From Actinoplanes sp. L3-i22 (GTDB taxonomy: Bacteria; Actinomycetota; Actinomycetes; Mycobacteriales; Micromonosporaceae): 64,000 nt of DNA. The stretch is taken from positions 9,764,001 through 9,828,000 of the forward strand of contig NZ_AP024745.1 in the NCBI RefSeq assembly GCF_019704555.1, written 5' to 3'. The translations under genes and the position numbers were made by a program. Each line of letters begins with the position of its first letter. Position 1 is the first letter of the stretch. This document shows positions 1 through 16,113 of this stretch, piece by piece. The notes under the pieces are model-generated. The model saw nothing but the letters and a program-made list of their open reading frames with translations, was not told where the DNA came from and searched no databases.

Positions 1-1238
1 CGGGCCACGTCCGTCTCGTCGGTCACATAGGGCGGCATCGTGTAGATCAGGTCCCGGAACGGGCGCAACCAGACGCCGCGGGCGACCGCGGCCGCCGTCG
101 CCCGGGGCACGTCCACGTCGTGATCGAGCTGGATCACGCCGATCGCGCCCAGGACGCGGACGTCAGCGACGCCCGGGGCCCCGCGAAGTGGCTCCAGACC
201 GTCTTTGAGACCGATTTCGATCATCCGTACGCGATCCGCCCACCCGCCGTCGCGCAGCAGCCCCAGGGAGGCGTTGGCGACCGCGCAGGCGAGCGGGTTG
301 CCCATGAACGTCGGCCCGTGCATCAGGCCGCCGCCCTCGCCCGCCGAGATCGCGGTGGCCACCGCGGGCGTGCAGAGCGTCGCGGCCAGCGTCAGGTAGC
401 CACCGGTGAGCGCCTTGCCCAGGCACAGGATGTCCGGGCTGACCCCGGCGTGCTCGGCCGCGAACAGACGCCCGGTCCGGCCGAAGCCGGTGGCGATCTC
501 GTCGAAGATCAGGAAGATCCCGTACTCGGCGGTGACCTCGCGCAGCACCCGCAGGTACTCCGGGTCGTGGAAGCGCATCCCGCCGGCGCCCTGCACCACC
601 GGTTCGACGATCACGGCGGCGAGCTCACCCTCGTACCGGGAAATGATCTTGCGAAGTTCCTCGGCGTAAGCCGGGTCGAAGTCGGCCGGTGGTGGACCGG
701 CGAAGACCTGTGCGGGCAGGACCCCGGTCCAGAGCGCGTGCATCCCGCCCTCGGGATCGCAGACGCTCATCGGGTGGAAGGTGTCCCCGTGGTATCCGCC
801 GCGCCAGGTCGCCAGCCGCTGCCGGCCCGGCCGGCCCAGCGCCCGCTGGGCCTGCAGCGCCATCTTGATCGCCACCTCGACGCCGATCGACCCGGAGTCG
901 CAGAGGAAGACGTGCTCCAGGCCGGGCGGGGTGATCTCGACGAGGGTGGCGGCCAGCTCGATCGCCGGCTGGTGGGTGAGGCCGCCGAACATCACGTGGC
1001 TCATCCGGCCGGCCTGGTCGGCCAGGGCCGCGTCGAGCACCGGGTGCCGGTAGCCGTGCACGGCCGCCCACCAGGAGGACATCCCGTCCACCAGGTCCCG
1101 GCCGTCGGCCAGGCGCAGCCGGACCCCGGCCGCGCTCTCGACCAGGTAGGGGTCGCTGCGGCCGGGCATCGGACCGTACGGGTGCCAGACGTGCGCCCGG
1201 TCGAGCGCCAGGAGGTCGTCGCGCCCGGCCGGGGTCAT
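1..1238 (-). CDS. bioA: Adenosylmethionine-8-amino-7-oxononanoate aminotransferase, 3' end off window
   Basis: Cytoplasmic PLP enzyme of biotin synthesis that transfers the amino group of S-adenosylmethionine to KAPA, giving DAPA. Family motifs read in order: HVWHPYGPM near residue 15, [15 protein letters not shown] near residue 50, an [12 protein letters not shown] segment, and LGKALTGGY with the PLP-binding lysine. 412 codons are present; family members are usually about 420-440 residues, so only a short C-terminal piece is missing at the left edge. The ATG at 1238 overlaps the pyrD stop by four bases (ATGA), so translation is probably coupled to the pyr operon. The usual pyr-operon neighbour pyrF is not seen at this place. 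Confidence 0.93.
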   Translation of the reverse strand, partial: MTPAGRDDLLALDRAHVWHPYGPMPGRSDPYLVESAAGVRLRLADGRDLVDGMSSWWAAVHGYRHPVLDAALADQAGRMSHVMFGGLTHQPAIELAATLVEITPPGLEHVFLCDSGSIGVEVAIKMALQAQRALGRPGRQRLATWRGGYHGDTFHPMSVCDPEGGMHALWTGVLPAQVFAGPPPADFDPAYAEELRKIISRYEGELAAVIVEPVVQGAGGMRFHDPEYLRVLREVTAEYGIFLIFDEIATGFGRTGRLFAAEHAGVSPDILCLGKALTGGYLTLAATLCTPAVATAISAGEGGGLMHGPTFMGNPLACAVANASLGLLRDGGWADRVRMIEIGLKDGLEPLRGAPGVADVRVLGAIGVIQLDHDVDVPRATAAAVARGVWLRPFRDLIYTMPPYVTDETDVA

Positions 1239-2259
1239 CGCGCCGCGTGCGTCCGGGACGGGCGGGCCCCCTGAGCGACCGCCTTGACCAGGTCCGGGCC
1301 CTTGTAGATGAACCCGGAGTAGAGCTGGACCAGGGTGGCCCCGGCGTCCAGGATCCGCGAGGCGTCGTCGGCCGACATGATCCCGCCGACCCCGATCACC
1401 GGCAGCCGGCCGCCGGTCTCGTCGTGGACGAACTTGACGACCGCGCGGGCCCGCTCGGTGAGCGGCGCGCCGGAGAGCCCGCCGGTCTCGGCGGCCAGGT
1501 GGTGGTCGCCCGGGGCCAGGCCGTCCCGGGCCAGCGTGGTGTTGGTCGCGATCAGGCCGGCCGCGCCCTGCTCCAGGCAGACCTCCAGGAGCTCGGCGAT
1601 GGCCGGCTCGGTCAGGTCCGGAGCGATCTTCACCAGCACCGGGACATCGCCGCTGAGCGCCTTCAGCAGCGTGGTCAGGAAGTCCCGGTCCTGCAGGCTG
1701 CGCAGGCCGGGCGTGTTCGGCGAGGACACGTTGATCGCGATGTAGTCCGCGTACGGGTGCAGCAGCCGGTACGACTCCAGGTAGTCCTCGACCGCCTCGT
1801 CCAGCGGGGTGACCTTGGACTTGCCCAGCGAGATCCCGAGCGGGACCCCGATCGGGCCCAACTCGTCCAGGCGCTCGGCCAGGGCCGCCGCGCCGGCGTT
1901 GTTGAAGCCCATCCGGTTGATGATCGCGTCGCTGTCCCGGAGCCGGAACAGGCGCGGCTTCTCGTTGCCCGGCTGCGGCTTCGCGGTGACCGTGCCCACC
2001 TCGACGAAGCCGAACCCGAGGGCCGGCCAGGCGGGCAGCGCCAGGCCGTTCTTGTCCATCCCGGCGGCCAGGCCGACCCGGTTCGGGAAGCGGACGCCGA
2101 ACGCCTCGACCGGGGCGGAGAAGGCGTAGCGGCGGCGCATCACCTCACGGGCGGCCGGCGGCATCGAGGCGAGCCGGTGCAGGGTCCACTCGTGCGCGCT
2201 CTCGGCGTCGCCGCCGCCCAGCCGGAACAGGACCGGCCGGACGGCGCTGCGGAAAAGGT

Positions 2260-2263
<4 letters not shown>
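1235..2263 (-). CDS. pyrD: Dihydroorotate dehydrogenase (quinone), class 2
   Basis: Oxidises dihydroorotate to orotate in pyrimidine synthesis with FMN, passing electrons to membrane quinone. 342 residues, normal for class 2. Visible signs are the N-terminal helical segment (residues 1-40) that class 2 enzymes use at the membrane, [11 protein letters not shown] near residue 60, NRMGFNNAG, and [11 protein letters not shown] with the catalytic serine typical of class 2. The ATG at 2263 was chosen because it overlaps the carB stop (ATGA); the frame stays open upstream but that part lies inside carB. Sixth gene of the pyr operon. Confidence 0.95.
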
Positions 2264-5577
<3,314 letters not shown>

Positions 5578-5583
5578 TGTTTC

Positions 5584-6690
5584 TCAGCCCTTCTTCTCGA
5601 CGAGCTCGACGAACCTGTCGAACAGGTAGTCGGCGTCGTGCGGGCCGGCGGCGGCCTCGGGGTGGTACTGGACGGTGAAGGCGGGCACCTCGATGCCCCG
5701 GAGCCCTTCGACCACGTTGTCGTTGAGGCAGACGTGCGAGACCTCGACGCCACCGAACTCGGTGTCGACGACCGCGTCCAGCGGGGCGTTGACCGCGAAG
5801 CCGTGGTTGTGGCTGGTCACCTCGACCTTGCCGGTGGTCTTGTCGAGCACCGGCTGGTTGATGCCGCGGTGGCCGTAGCCGAGCTTGTAGGTGCCGAAGC
5901 CGAGCGCGCGCCCGAGGATCTGACTGCCGAAGCAGATCCCGAACAGCGGGACCTGGCGGCGCATCACCTCCCGGGCGAGCGCGACCGGGCCGTCCGCGGT
6001 GGCCGGGTCGCCCGGGCCGGGCGAGAAGAACACCGCGTCCGGGCTCACCGCCAGCAGGTCCTCGATCGACGAGCTCGCCGGGAAGACGTGCGTGGTCACG
6101 CCGCGGGCGGCCAGCCGCCGGGAGACGTTGCGCTTGATGCCCAGGTCCAGCGCGGCGACCGTGTAGCGGTGCTCGCCCTCGGCCGCGACGGTGTACCGCT
6201 CGCCGGTGGTGACCTGCGCGGAGAGGTCGGCGCCGAGCATCTGCGGCTGGGCCTTGACCCGGTCCCGCAGCTCCGCCGCGGTGATCCCCAGCGAGGAGAT
6301 GCCGACCCGCATCGCGCCCCGCTCGCGCAGGTGACGGGTCAGGGCGCGGGTGTCGATGCCGCTGATGCCGACGACGCCCTCGGCGGCCAGGCGCTCGCCC
6401 AGGTCACCGGTGGCGCGCCAGTTCGACGGGCGGCGGGCCGGGTCGCGGACCACGTAGCCGGAGACCCAGATCCGGTCCGACTCGTCGTCCTCGTCGTTGA
6501 CGCCGGTGTTGCCGATCTGCGGCGCGGTCTGCACCACGACCTGCTTGTGGAACGACGGGTCGGTCAGCACTTCCTGGTAGCCGGTCATGCCGGTGGTGAA
6601 CACCGCCTCGCCGAACGTCTCCCCCACGGCGCCGTACGCCGTGCCGGAGAAGCTCCGCCCGTCCTCCAGGACCAGAATCGCCTTGGTCAC
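5584..6690 (-). CDS. carA: Carbamoyl-phosphate synthase small subunit (glutaminase)
   Basis: Hydrolyses glutamine and channels ammonia to CarB. 368 residues. The N-terminal CarA domain has [14 protein letters not shown]; the class I glutamine amidotransferase domain has the nucleophile motif GICFGSQ and the His/Glu pair YHPEA near residue 340. The GTG at 6690 was chosen because it overlaps the pyrC stop (GTGA) and gives the standard N-terminus [10 protein letters not shown]; the frame is open further upstream within pyrC. The amidotransferase elbow reads GICFGSQ rather than the more common GICLGHQ, a mild variant. Confidence 0.96.
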   Translation of the reverse strand: MTKAILVLEDGRSFSGTAYGAVGETFGEAVFTTGMTGYQEVLTDPSFHKQVVVQTAPQIGNTGVNDEDDESDRIWVSGYVVRDPARRPSNWRATGDLGERLAAEGVVGISGIDTRALTRHLRERGAMRVGISSLGITAAELRDRVKAQPQMLGADLSAQVTTGERYTVAAEGEHRYTVAALDLGIKRNVSRRLAARGVTTHVFPASSSIEDLLAVSPDAVFFSPGPGDPATADGPVALAREVMRRQVPLFGICFGSQILGRALGFGTYKLGYGHRGINQPVLDKTTGKVEVTSHNHGFAVNAPLDAVVDTEFGGVEVSHVCLNDNVVEGLRGIEVPAFTVQYHPEAAAGPHDADYLFDRFVELVEKKG

Positions 6691-7955
6691 TTGACTGCCT
6701 TCCCGTCCAGCACTGTTGCCTCTCCCCGCAGGAAGGTCGCGACGATGCGACCGGGCAGGGTCATACCCGCGTACGGGGTGTTGCGGCTGCGGCTCGCCAG
6801 CGCGACCGGGTCGACGACCCAGCTCGCCTTCGGGTCCACCAGCGTGAGGTTCGCCGGCGTACCGGCCTTGGTCAGGTCGCCGCCGTGTCCGGCCAGCCCG
6901 GCGATGCGGGCCGGCGCGATCGACATCCGGTCGGCGATCAGGTCCCACCGCTCACCGAAGACGCTGAGCACGATCGGGAGCGCGGTCTCCAGGCCGAGCA
7001 TGCCGGGGCGGGCGTACGACCATTCGCACTCCTTGTCCTGCACGGCGTGCGGGGCGTGGTCGGTGGCGACCACGTCGATCACGCCGTCCAGGAGCGCCTG
7101 GCGCAGGGCGGTGACGTCCTTCGCCGTACGCAAGGGTGGGTTGACCTTGAAGACCGGGTCGTAACCGCTGGCCAGTTCGTCGGTCAGGATCAGGTGGTGC
7201 GGGGTGACCTCGGCGGTGACCCGCACGCCGCGGGCCTTGGCCTGGCGCAGCACCTCGACCGAGCCGGCCGTGGAGACGTGGCAGACGTGCAGGCGGCTGC
7301 CGACGTGCTCGGCGAGCAGCACGTCCCGCGCGATGATCGCCTCCTCGGCGACCGCCGGCCAGCCGGTCAGGCCGAGCCGGGTGCTGACCTCGCCCTCGTG
7401 CATCTGCGCGCCCTCGGTGAGCCGGGGCTCCTCGGCGTGCTGGGCGATCACGCCGTCGAACGCCTTCACGTATTCCAGGGCGCGGCGCATCAGCTTCGGG
7501 TCGGCGACGCAGAAGCCGTCGTCGGAGAAGATCCGCACGTTCGCGGCGGAGCTGGCCATCGCGCCCAGCTCGGCCATCTGCTTGCCGGCCAGGCCGACCG
7601 TGACCGCGCCGATCGGCTGCACGTCGACCAGCCCGGCCTCCCGGCCCAGGCGCCAGACCTGCTCGACCACGCCGGCGGTGTCGGCGACCGGCGAGGTGTT
7701 CGCCATCGCGCAGACCGCGGTGTAGCCGCCCAGGGCCGCCGAGCGCGAGCCGGTCTCCACCGTCTCGGCGTCCTCGCGGCCGGGTTCGCGCAGGTGGGTG
7801 TGCACGTCGACGAGGCCCGGCAGCGCGACCAGGCCGGTCGCGTCGATCACCGTGGCGGACTGGCCGGCCGGTTTGTCGGAGATAACGCCATCTTCGATGA
7901 CGAGGTCGGTCGGCGCGGCGCCGAGGACCGAGACGCCCTTGAGCAGGTACGCCAT
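6687..7955 (-). CDS. pyrC: Dihydroorotase, class I
   Basis: Zinc amidohydrolase that cyclises N-carbamoyl-aspartate to dihydroorotate. 422 residues. The metal-binding HxH is in [10 protein letters not shown] near residue 53, and the late histidine/aspartate motif is VATDHAPH near residue 305, as in class I enzymes. Two adjacent starts are possible: a GTG at 7958 overlapping the pyrB stop, and the ATG at 7955. I take the ATG because GGGAGG lies six bases upstream of it but only three from the GTG. Third gene of the pyr operon. Confidence 0.96.
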   Translation of the reverse strand: MAYLLKGVSVLGAAPTDLVIEDGVISDKPAGQSATVIDATGLVALPGLVDVHTHLREPGREDAETVETGSRSAALGGYTAVCAMANTSPVADTAGVVEQVWRLGREAGLVDVQPIGAVTVGLAGKQMAELGAMASSAANVRIFSDDGFCVADPKLMRRALEYVKAFDGVIAQHAEEPRLTEGAQMHEGEVSTRLGLTGWPAVAEEAIIARDVLLAEHVGSRLHVCHVSTAGSVEVLRQAKARGVRVTAEVTPHHLILTDELASGYDPVFKVNPPLRTAKDVTALRQALLDGVIDVVATDHAPHAVQDKECEWSYARPGMLGLETALPIVLSVFGERWDLIADRMSIAPARIAGLAGHGGDLTKAGTPANLTLVDPKASWVVDPVALASRSRNTPYAGMTLPGRIVATFLRGEATVLDGKAVK

Positions 7956-8875
7956 CACTTGCCTCCCAGGAGCAGGTAGAGGACGGCCATCCGGACGCTG
8001 ACGCCGTTGGCGACCTGTTCGACGATCGTGGAGCGGGGGGAGTCGGCCACCTCGGGCGCGATCTCCATCCCGCGGTTCATCGGGCCGGGGTGCATGACGA
8101 TCGCGTGACCCGGCATCTTCTGGAGCCGGGGCACGTCGAGCCCGTAGCGGCGGCTGTACTCCCGCGCCGACGGGAAGTAGGAGTCCTGCATCCGCTCGGT
8201 CTGGACGCGGAGCATCATCACCACGTCGCTGTCCGGCAGGACGCTGTCCAGGTCGTAGCTGACCTGCGTCTTCTCGGACAGCGCGGCGGCGACGTCGAGC
8301 GGGATCAGGGTCGGCGGGCCGACCACGGTGACCTGCGCGCCGAGCGTGGTCAGCAGCAGCACGTTGGAGCGGGCCACCCGGCTGTGCAGCACGTCGCCGA
8401 CGATCGCGACCCGGAGGCCGTCGAGACGGCCCAGGCGGGAGCGCATCGTGTACGCGTCGAGCAGCGCCTGCGTCGGGTGCTCGTGGGTGCCGTCGCCGGC
8501 GTTCACCACCGAGCCCTCCACCCAGTTCGCCAGGCGGTGCGGCGCGCCGCTGGCCGAGTGCCGGATCACCACGGCGTCGGCGCCCATCGCCTGCAGGGTC
8601 AGCGCGGTGTCCTTCAGGCTCTCGCCCTTGGAGACGCTGGAACCCTTGGCGGAAAAGTTGATCACGTCGGCGGAAAGGCGCTTGGCGGCCGCCTCGAAGG
8701 AGATCCGGGTGCGGGTGGAGTCCTCGTAGAAGAGGTTGACCACGGTACGGCCGCGCAGCGCGGGCAGCTTCTTCACCTCGCGGCCGGAGAGCGCGGCCAT
8801 CTCGCCGGCGGTGTCCAGGATCAGCGTGGCGGTCTCGGCGTCCAGATCCGCGGCGGAGCGCAGGTGCTTGATCAT
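7955..8875 (-). CDS. pyrB: Aspartate carbamoyltransferase catalytic subunit
   Basis: Condenses carbamoyl phosphate with aspartate, the committed step of pyrimidine synthesis. 306 residues. The carbamoyl-phosphate loop is seen in [13 protein letters not shown] near residue 50, followed by KGESLKDT and [11 protein letters not shown], all standard for the family. There is no pyrI regulatory-subunit gene nearby. The ATG at 8875 overlaps the pyrR stop (ATGA), so it is translationally coupled to pyrR and comes under the same RNA control. Confidence 0.97.
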   Translation of the reverse strand: MIKHLRSAADLDAETATLILDTAGEMAALSGREVKKLPALRGRTVVNLFYEDSTRTRISFEAAAKRLSADVINFSAKGSSVSKGESLKDTALTLQAMGADAVVIRHSASGAPHRLANWVEGSVVNAGDGTHEHPTQALLDAYTMRSRLGRLDGLRVAIVGDVLHSRVARSNVLLLTTLGAQVTVVGPPTLIPLDVAAALSEKTQVSYDLDSVLPDSDVVMMLRVQTERMQDSYFPSAREYSRRYGLDVPRLQKMPGHAIVMHPGPMNRGMEIAPEVADSPRSTIVEQVANGVSVRMAVLYLLLGGK

Positions 8876-9432
8876 TGGAGGCCTCCGATCAGTCGCACCT
8901 CGTCGGCGCCGTCGACCTCGGTGACGGCGACCTTGACGCTCTCGCTCAGCGCGGTCGGGATGTTCTTGCCGACGTAGTCGGCGCGGATCGGCAACTGCCG
9001 GTGACCGCGGTCGACCAGCACCGCGAGCTGCACCGAGCTGGGCCGGCCGAGGTCCTTCAGCGCGTCCAGCGCGGCGCGCACCGAGCGGCCGGAGAAGAGC
9101 ACGTCGTCGACCAGGATCACCCGCAGGCCGTCGATGCCGCCGGGCGGCAGCTCGGTCTTGCCGAGCGCGCGGGTCGCCTTCAGGCGCAGGTCGTCGCGGT
9201 AGAGCGTGATGTCGACCGAGCCGACCGGGACCTCGACGCCCTCGAAGGCGTGGATCCGGGCGGCGAGGCGATGGGCGAGGGGGACACCGCGGGTCGGGAT
9301 ACCGAGAAGCACGGTGCCGGTGGCGCCGGAGGTCTTCTCCAGGATCTGATGCGCGATGCGGTCGACGACCCGGGACAGGTCGGATCCCGCAAGAATGATC
9401 TTGCTGGGCGCGTCTGCGCGTGGCTGTGCCAC
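8872..9432 (-). CDS. pyrR: Bifunctional pyr operon regulator / uracil phosphoribosyltransferase
   Basis: RNA-binding regulator of the pyrimidine operon, activated by UMP, with uracil phosphoribosyltransferase activity in the family. The type I PRTase loop is seen as [31 protein letters not shown] and DITLYRDDL are also family marks. I take the GTG at 9432 (186 residues) rather than the more upstream start at 9456 because AAGGAGG sits six bases before it. First gene of the operon. Its ribosome-binding site is part of a PyrR-binding hairpin, implying autoregulation. Confidence 0.95.
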   Translation of the reverse strand: MAQPRADAPSKIILAGSDLSRVVDRIAHQILEKTSGATGTVLLGIPTRGVPLAHRLAARIHAFEGVEVPVGSVDITLYRDDLRLKATRALGKTELPPGGIDGLRVILVDDVLFSGRSVRAALDALKDLGRPSSVQLAVLVDRGHRQLPIRADYVGKNIPTALSESVKVAVTEVDGADEVRLIGGLQ

Positions 9433-9438
9433 GGCGGA

Positions 9439-9474
9439 CCTCCTTCCCCGCCTCACTGGACGGGTCGTTAAAGG
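9439..9474 (-). promoter_or_regulatory. PyrR-binding RNA hairpin covering the pyrR ribosome-binding site
   Basis: On the minus strand the leader reads CCTTTAACGA, then stem CCCG, loop TCCAGTGAGG, stem CGGG, then GAAGGAGG. The loop and the UUUAAC-like internal bulge match the known PyrR binding-loop consensus of Bacillus and mycobacteria. The lower stem pairs CCTT with AAGG, and that AAGG belongs to the Shine-Dalgarno sequence AAGGAGG (9445-9439). PyrR plus UMP would therefore hide the ribosome-binding site and repress translation, the mechanism described for mycobacterial pyr operons. No terminator-antiterminator pair is visible. Confidence 0.85.
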
Positions 9475-9484
9475 ACGTCTGAGC

Positions 9485-9500
9485 GGGCGGTTTCCCGCCC
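9485..9500 (-). other. GAAA-tetraloop hairpin in the pyr leader
   Basis: Perfect 6-bp stem GGGCGG/CCGCCC closed by a GAAA loop when read on the minus strand, ten bases upstream of the PyrR site. It has no T-tract, so it is unlikely to be a terminator; it may stabilise the leader or set folding order. A possible extended -10 (TGGTAACGT) lies just upstream, at about 9515-9523 on the minus strand, but I see no convincing -35. Confidence 0.4.
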
Positions 9501-9642
9501 GATGGCTGACGCTACGTTACCAGTGGATAAAGCGGTGACCAGGGTGACCTGCCCGACCCGCAGACAAAGCGGACAAATCCAGCAGTTAGGGATACAGCCG
9601 GTAACTTTGGTGCGGCCCGCACGACTCATCGGTAACCAACAC

Positions 9643-9671
9643 TTGACCGGCGGTCGCAAACTCCGTACCGT
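9643..9671 (+). promoter_or_regulatory. Candidate vegetative promoter for bldD
   Basis: TTGACC at 9643-9648 and TACCGT at 9666-9671 with a 17-base spacer resemble an actinobacterial principal-sigma promoter and would start transcription about 60 bases before the bldD ATG. In Streptomyces bldD represses itself; I could not identify a convincing BldD box here by eye. Confidence 0.4.
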
Positions 9672-9735
9672 CACGCAGCGTAGCGATCCGTGAGGAAGAA
9701 CCCTCCGGGCCGAGCACAGTACTGGGAGTGTCCGA

Positions 9736-10224
9736 ATGCCGTCTGAGTACGCGAAGTCGCTGGGCGCTCGCCTGCGCTCCATTCGCCAACAGCAGGGCCT
9801 GTCCCTGCAGGGCGTCGAAGAGAAGTCCAACGGTCGATGGAAAGCCGTTGTGGTCGGCTCCTACGAGCGTGGTGACCGTGCGGTCACCGTGTCTCGCCTG
9901 GCCGAACTGGCCGACTTCTACCGTGTTCCCGTCTCCGAGCTGCTGCCCGACGGCAGTGGCATCCGTCTCGAGGCGACCAACAAGATCGTCCTGGACCTCG
10001 AGAAGCTGTACGACACCACCGGTGAGGACCTCGCCTACGTGGCGCGGTACGCCCGGGCAATTCAGCAGCAGCGTGGCGACTACAACGGCCGGGTCCTCTC
10101 GATCCGCGCCGATGACCTGCGCGCCCTTGCCATCGTCTACGACATCTCGCCGTCCGGCTTGATCGAGCGACTGACTGAGCAGGGCGTTCTGGTGGCCGAC
10201 CCCCGGGCGTTCTTCGCCAGCTGA
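9736..10224 (+). CDS. bldD: Developmental master regulator BldD, cyclic-di-GMP binding
   Basis: Transcriptional repressor that holds back the sporulation programme while cyclic-di-GMP is high. 162 residues. Residues 5-68 form an XRE-type helix-turn-helix (LGARLRSIRQQQGLSLQGVE), and the C-terminal domain carries the cyclic-di-GMP signature RGD-X8-RxxD as RGDYNGRVLSIRADD near residues 113-127. The ATG at 9736 has GGGAG eight bases upstream. It lies divergent from pyrR and close to nusB and efp, as in Streptomyces, which supports orthology. A terminator follows directly. Confidence 0.95.
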   Translation: MPSEYAKSLGARLRSIRQQQGLSLQGVEEKSNGRWKAVVVGSYERGDRAVTVSRLAELADFYRVPVSELLPDGSGIRLEATNKIVLDLEKLYDTTGEDLAYVARYARAIQQQRGDYNGRVLSIRADDLRALAIVYDISPSGLIERLTEQGVLVADPRAFFAS

Positions 10225-10265
10225 CATCGGCTGCACCACCGGCTGATACTGCTATCCGAAAGAAG

Positions 10266-10299
10266 AGCCCGCGTCGGCCCCCCAAGATCGACGCGGGCT
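10266..10299 (+). terminator. Terminator after bldD
   Basis: Perfect 11-bp stem AGCCCGCGTCG / CGACGCGGGCT with a 12-base loop, about 42 bases after the bldD stop, followed by TTACTTCAT. The T-tract is weak, but the stem is strong and well placed. Confidence 0.75.
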
Positions 10300-10435
10300 T
10301 ACTTCATGCCCGAAACAGGCTCACCCGGCCGGATCCCGGCGCGGCTTCCGGATCAGCGCCGGCCGGAGCCGACTGGCTCGGCGGAGCGTGAGTTCTCTCC
10401 GTACCAAATCGAATTTTTTCAGGTTTTGAAACCAC

Positions 10436-10468
10436 AAACGGCCCGGACCGAAGCGGTCCAGGCCGTTT
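10436..10468. terminator. Bidirectional terminator between bldD and nusB
   Basis: AAACGGCC-C-GGACC, loop GAAGC, GGTCC-A-GGCCGTTT: a 13-bp stem with a single C/A mismatch. It is followed by GTTTTACG on plus and by TTTGTGG on minus. It lies between convergent bldD and nusB, so it can end both transcripts. Confidence 0.7.
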
Positions 10469-10492
10469 TACGTGTTTCCGAGGCTTTCCGCA

Positions 10493-10518
10493 CGTGGCGA
10501 ACGCGGCAATCAGGTCGT
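10493..10518. repeat. Degenerate copy of the nusB 3' end
   Basis: The sequence from CGTGGCGAACGCGGC onward at 10493-10517 repeats the nusB terminal coding sequence at 10687-10711 with only two or three differences. Read on minus it would give DLIAAFAT, against the nusB C-terminus RIAAFATR. A further weaker copy of the GTTTCAGCGCGTG part lies at 10646-10660. It looks like a decayed local duplication. Confidence 0.55.
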
Positions 10519-10680
10519 TTCAGCACCTGGTGCACGCAGCCGGCCGCACGACCAGAGCCGCACACCCCCGAAACCGCACGTCCCGAGAGGTGCTCGTGCC
10601 AAAACGTGAGACGATCCCACTTTTTCGTCACCCGGCGAACCGGCCGTTTCAGCGCGTGACCACGCGGCGAAACGGCTGGC

Positions 10681-11115
10681 TCAGCGCGTGGCGAACGCGG
10701 CGATCCGGTCCAGCAGACCGTTGAGGAAGCGCGGGCTGTCGTCGGTCGACATCTCCTTCGCCAGCTCCACCGCCTCGGTGATCGCCACCGGATCGTCCAC
10801 CTCGGGCTCGAACAGCAGCTCGTAGACGGCGATCCGGGCCAGGTTCCGGTCGACCGCGGGCATGCGGTCGATCGTCCAGCCCTCGGCGTAGCTCGCGATC
10901 AGCTCGTCGATCCGGTCCAGATTCTTGGCGACGCCCTCGATCAGGGTGACCGCGTAGGCCAGGTGCTCGGGGTGCGGCTTGGCGATCCGGTCCAGATACG
11001 TGACCAGCACCTGGCTCGGGGGCAGATTACGAAGGTCAGCCTCGAAAAGGACGTCCAGCGCCCGCTTGCGCGCCTTGCGGCGTGCCAGCCGTTCCTTCTT
11101 CGGACCTTCCGCCAT
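10681..11115 (-). CDS. nusB: Transcription antitermination factor NusB
   Basis: All-helical RNA-binding protein of the rRNA antitermination complex, acting with NusE (S10) on boxA RNA. 144 residues, the usual size. Recognisable parts are RRKARKRALDVLFEAD at residues 12-27 with the basic RNA-binding face, and the C-terminal RNLARIAVYELLF and FLNGLLDRI. The ATG at 11115 shares its first base with the efp stop (TGATG), so it is coupled to efp, an arrangement common in actinobacteria. Confidence 0.95.
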   Translation of the reverse strand: MAEGPKKERLARRKARKRALDVLFEADLRNLPPSQVLVTYLDRIAKPHPEHLAYAVTLIEGVAKNLDRIDELIASYAEGWTIDRMPAVDRNLARIAVYELLFEPEVDDPVAITEAVELAKEMSTDDSPRFLNGLLDRIAAFATR

Positions 11116-11672
11116 CAGCTGCGGCCGAGGTAGCGGCCGTCGCGGGTGTCGATCTTGACCTTCTCACCGGTGGTGATGAAGAGCGGAACCTGAACCGTGG
11201 CGCCGGTCTCCACGGTCGCCGGCTTGGTGCCGCCGGTCGAACGGTCACCCTGCAGGCCCGGCTCGGTGTAGGTGATCTCCAGGAACACGCTGGTCGGCAG
11301 CTCGATGTAGAGCGGCACACCCTCGTGCAGAGCGACCGTGGCCTCGGCCTCGGCGAGCAGGTAGTTCGCGTTGTCACCGACGGTGGCGGTGGAGACCGGG
11401 ATCTGCTCGAACGTGTCCAGGTCCATGAAGACGAAGTCTTCGCCGTCCTTGTACAGGTACTGCATCGTGCGCTTGTCCACGGTCGCGGTTTCGACCTTGG
11501 TGCCCGCGTTGAAGGTCTTGTCGACGACCTTGCCGGACAACACGTGCTTCAGCGTGGTCCGCACGAAGGCGGGACCCTTACCGGGCTTGACGTGCTGGAA
11601 CTCAACGACGGACCACAGCTCCTTGTCGAGGTTGAGAACCAGGCCGTTCTTCAGGTCGTTGGTGGAAGCCAT
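11115..11672 (-). CDS. efp: Elongation factor P
   Basis: Ribosome-associated factor that relieves stalling on consecutive prolines. 185 residues with three beta-barrel domains. The tip loop of domain I reads KPGKGPAF near residues 29-36, with the lysine that is modified in other bacteria. [13 protein letters not shown] and [14 protein letters not shown] are family marks. Its role may matter here because this window encodes several very proline-rich proteins (for example at 22844-27556). The gene lies 86 bases after aroQ and overlaps nusB by one base. Confidence 0.96.
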   Translation of the reverse strand: MASTNDLKNGLVLNLDKELWSVVEFQHVKPGKGPAFVRTTLKHVLSGKVVDKTFNAGTKVETATVDKRTMQYLYKDGEDFVFMDLDTFEQIPVSTATVGDNANYLLAEAEATVALHEGVPLYIELPTSVFLEITYTEPGLQGDRSTGGTKPATVETGATVQVPLFITTGEKVKIDTRDGRYLGRS

Positions 11673-11758
11673 GTCCTGCCTTGATCTTGACGCGAATCGT
11701 TGACCGGACTACTTTACCGGCGTTTACCTGGTGAGAGCGAATCGGGTATCCGTGCTCT

Positions 11759-14995
<3,237 letters not shown>

Positions 14996-15110
14996 GGTTC
15001 ACAGTCTGGCACGGCACGAATGCGGTCCGGCAGGTGGTACGGCGCATCCCGACCATCGGACACCCGACTCGGTTTTCGGAACCGCAACCACCCGCGGACG
15101 TCGCCCTGGA

Positions 15111-15150
15111 GGGCCTCGCGTTCTGGGCGCGCCAGCGCCCTGCGAGGCCC
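15111..15150 (-). other. Large nested hairpin between aroE and aroC
   Basis: Outer 9-bp perfect stem GGGCCTCGC/GCGAGGCCC (15111-15119 with 15142-15150) encloses a second stem GGGCGC/GCGCCC with a four-base loop. It sits about 65 bases after the aroE stop on the minus strand. There is no T-tract, so termination is uncertain; attenuation or RNA processing are alternatives. Confidence 0.5.
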
Positions 15151-15215
15151 GGAAGGGTCCCCGCGGGAGCGACGATCAGTTATTGGCCGCAGCCGAGGCA
15201 ATGATGAACTTGATC

Positions 15216-16097
15216 TTATGAATTCCGGTTCTTGACGGCCTCGTCGAGAGCGGCCCGCATGGCCTCCTCCGGCGCCTCGGGGACGCCGGTGAACTGCTCG
15301 AACTGGCTCAGGGCCTGGGCCAGCAGCAGGTCCAGCCCGGAGACGACGGCCAGGCCGGCCGCGGTCGCCGACGCCGCGAGGGGGGTCGGCCACGGGTCGT
15401 AGATCGCGTCGAAGAGCACCGTCCCGGGGCGCCAGACGACCTCGGCGGCGAGGTGGTCGGCGGCGCCCTTGGGGACCGTGGAGATCACCGCGTCGGTGTC
15501 GAACGCGGCCGCGGCGCCGGACCAGGGCAGGCTCTCCATCTTCAGGCCGAGCGCGGCGGCGACCGGCTCCAGCTCGGCGCACGCCTCGGGGCGGCGGGTG
15601 ACCACGGTGACCGACTCGGCGCCCAGTTCGGCGGCGGCGGCCAGAGCGGCGCGGGCGGTCCCGCCGCCGCCGAGCACGGTGACCCGCGGCGGGGCCTCCT
15701 TGACCGCGTGCCGGCCGGTGCCGCCGCCGAGGCCGGCCTCGCGCAGCACCCGGACCATGCCGGGGATGTCGGTGTTGTCGGCGTGCCAGCCGCCGTCGGC
15801 CTGCCGGACCAGCGTGTTGGCGACGCCGGCGGCGATCGCGACCGGGCTGGCCGAGCCGGCCAGCCGGAGCGCGGCCTCCTTGAGCGGCATGGTCACCGAC
15901 AGGCCGGCCCACTCCGGGCCGAGGCCGGCGACCAGGTCGGGCAGGGCCGACTCGGCGCACTCGATCGCCTCGTAGTCCCAGCCGGTGAGCCCGGCGGCCG
16001 CGAACCCGGCCCGGTGGATCACCGGGGAGAGCGAGTGGGCGATCGGCTGGCCGAGAACGGCTGCCCGCCGAGGGCTGGTGGTCTGCACGACGTGCAT
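15216..16097 (-). CDS. aroE: Shikimate dehydrogenase
   Basis: NADP-dependent reduction of 3-dehydroshikimate. 293 residues from the ATG at 16097, which gives a start shortly before the conserved AVLGQPIAHSLSPVIHRAGF. The catalytic lysine is in MPLKEAA, the aspartate in WHADNTDIPG, and the dinucleotide loop is VLGGGGTARAAL. An upstream frame would overlap mltG and adds nothing conserved. No strong Shine-Dalgarno sequence is seen, and a nearby GTG is possible. It lies 16 bases after mltG, as in other actinobacteria. Confidence 0.93.
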   Translation of the reverse strand: MHVVQTTSPRRAAVLGQPIAHSLSPVIHRAGFAAAGLTGWDYEAIECAESALPDLVAGLGPEWAGLSVTMPLKEAALRLAGSASPVAIAAGVANTLVRQADGGWHADNTDIPGMVRVLREAGLGGGTGRHAVKEAPPRVTVLGGGGTARAALAAAAELGAESVTVVTRRPEACAELEPVAAALGLKMESLPWSGAAAAFDTDAVISTVPKGAADHLAAEVVWRPGTVLFDAIYDPWPTPLAASATAAGLAVVSGLDLLLAQALSQFEQFTGVPEAPEEAMRAALDEAVKNRNS

Positions 16098-16113
16098 TCT
16101 ACGAACGCCGGGC

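Larger units (their letters stand above)
10300..10680. other. Intergenic region between bldD and nusB
   Basis: About 380 bases between convergent genes. It holds a bidirectional terminator-like hairpin (listed separately), an AT-rich patch at 10410-10435 and degenerate copies of the nusB 3' end. Open frames of 70-117 codons exist on both strands but lack plausible ribosome-binding sites or recognisable protein sequence, so I do not call a gene. Confidence 0.6.

Noticed and set aside
10306..10659. Open frames on both strands in the bldD-nusB gap as small genes
   Set aside because: No ribosome-binding sites, they run through terminator hairpins and decayed nusB copies, and their sequences are unlike known proteins.
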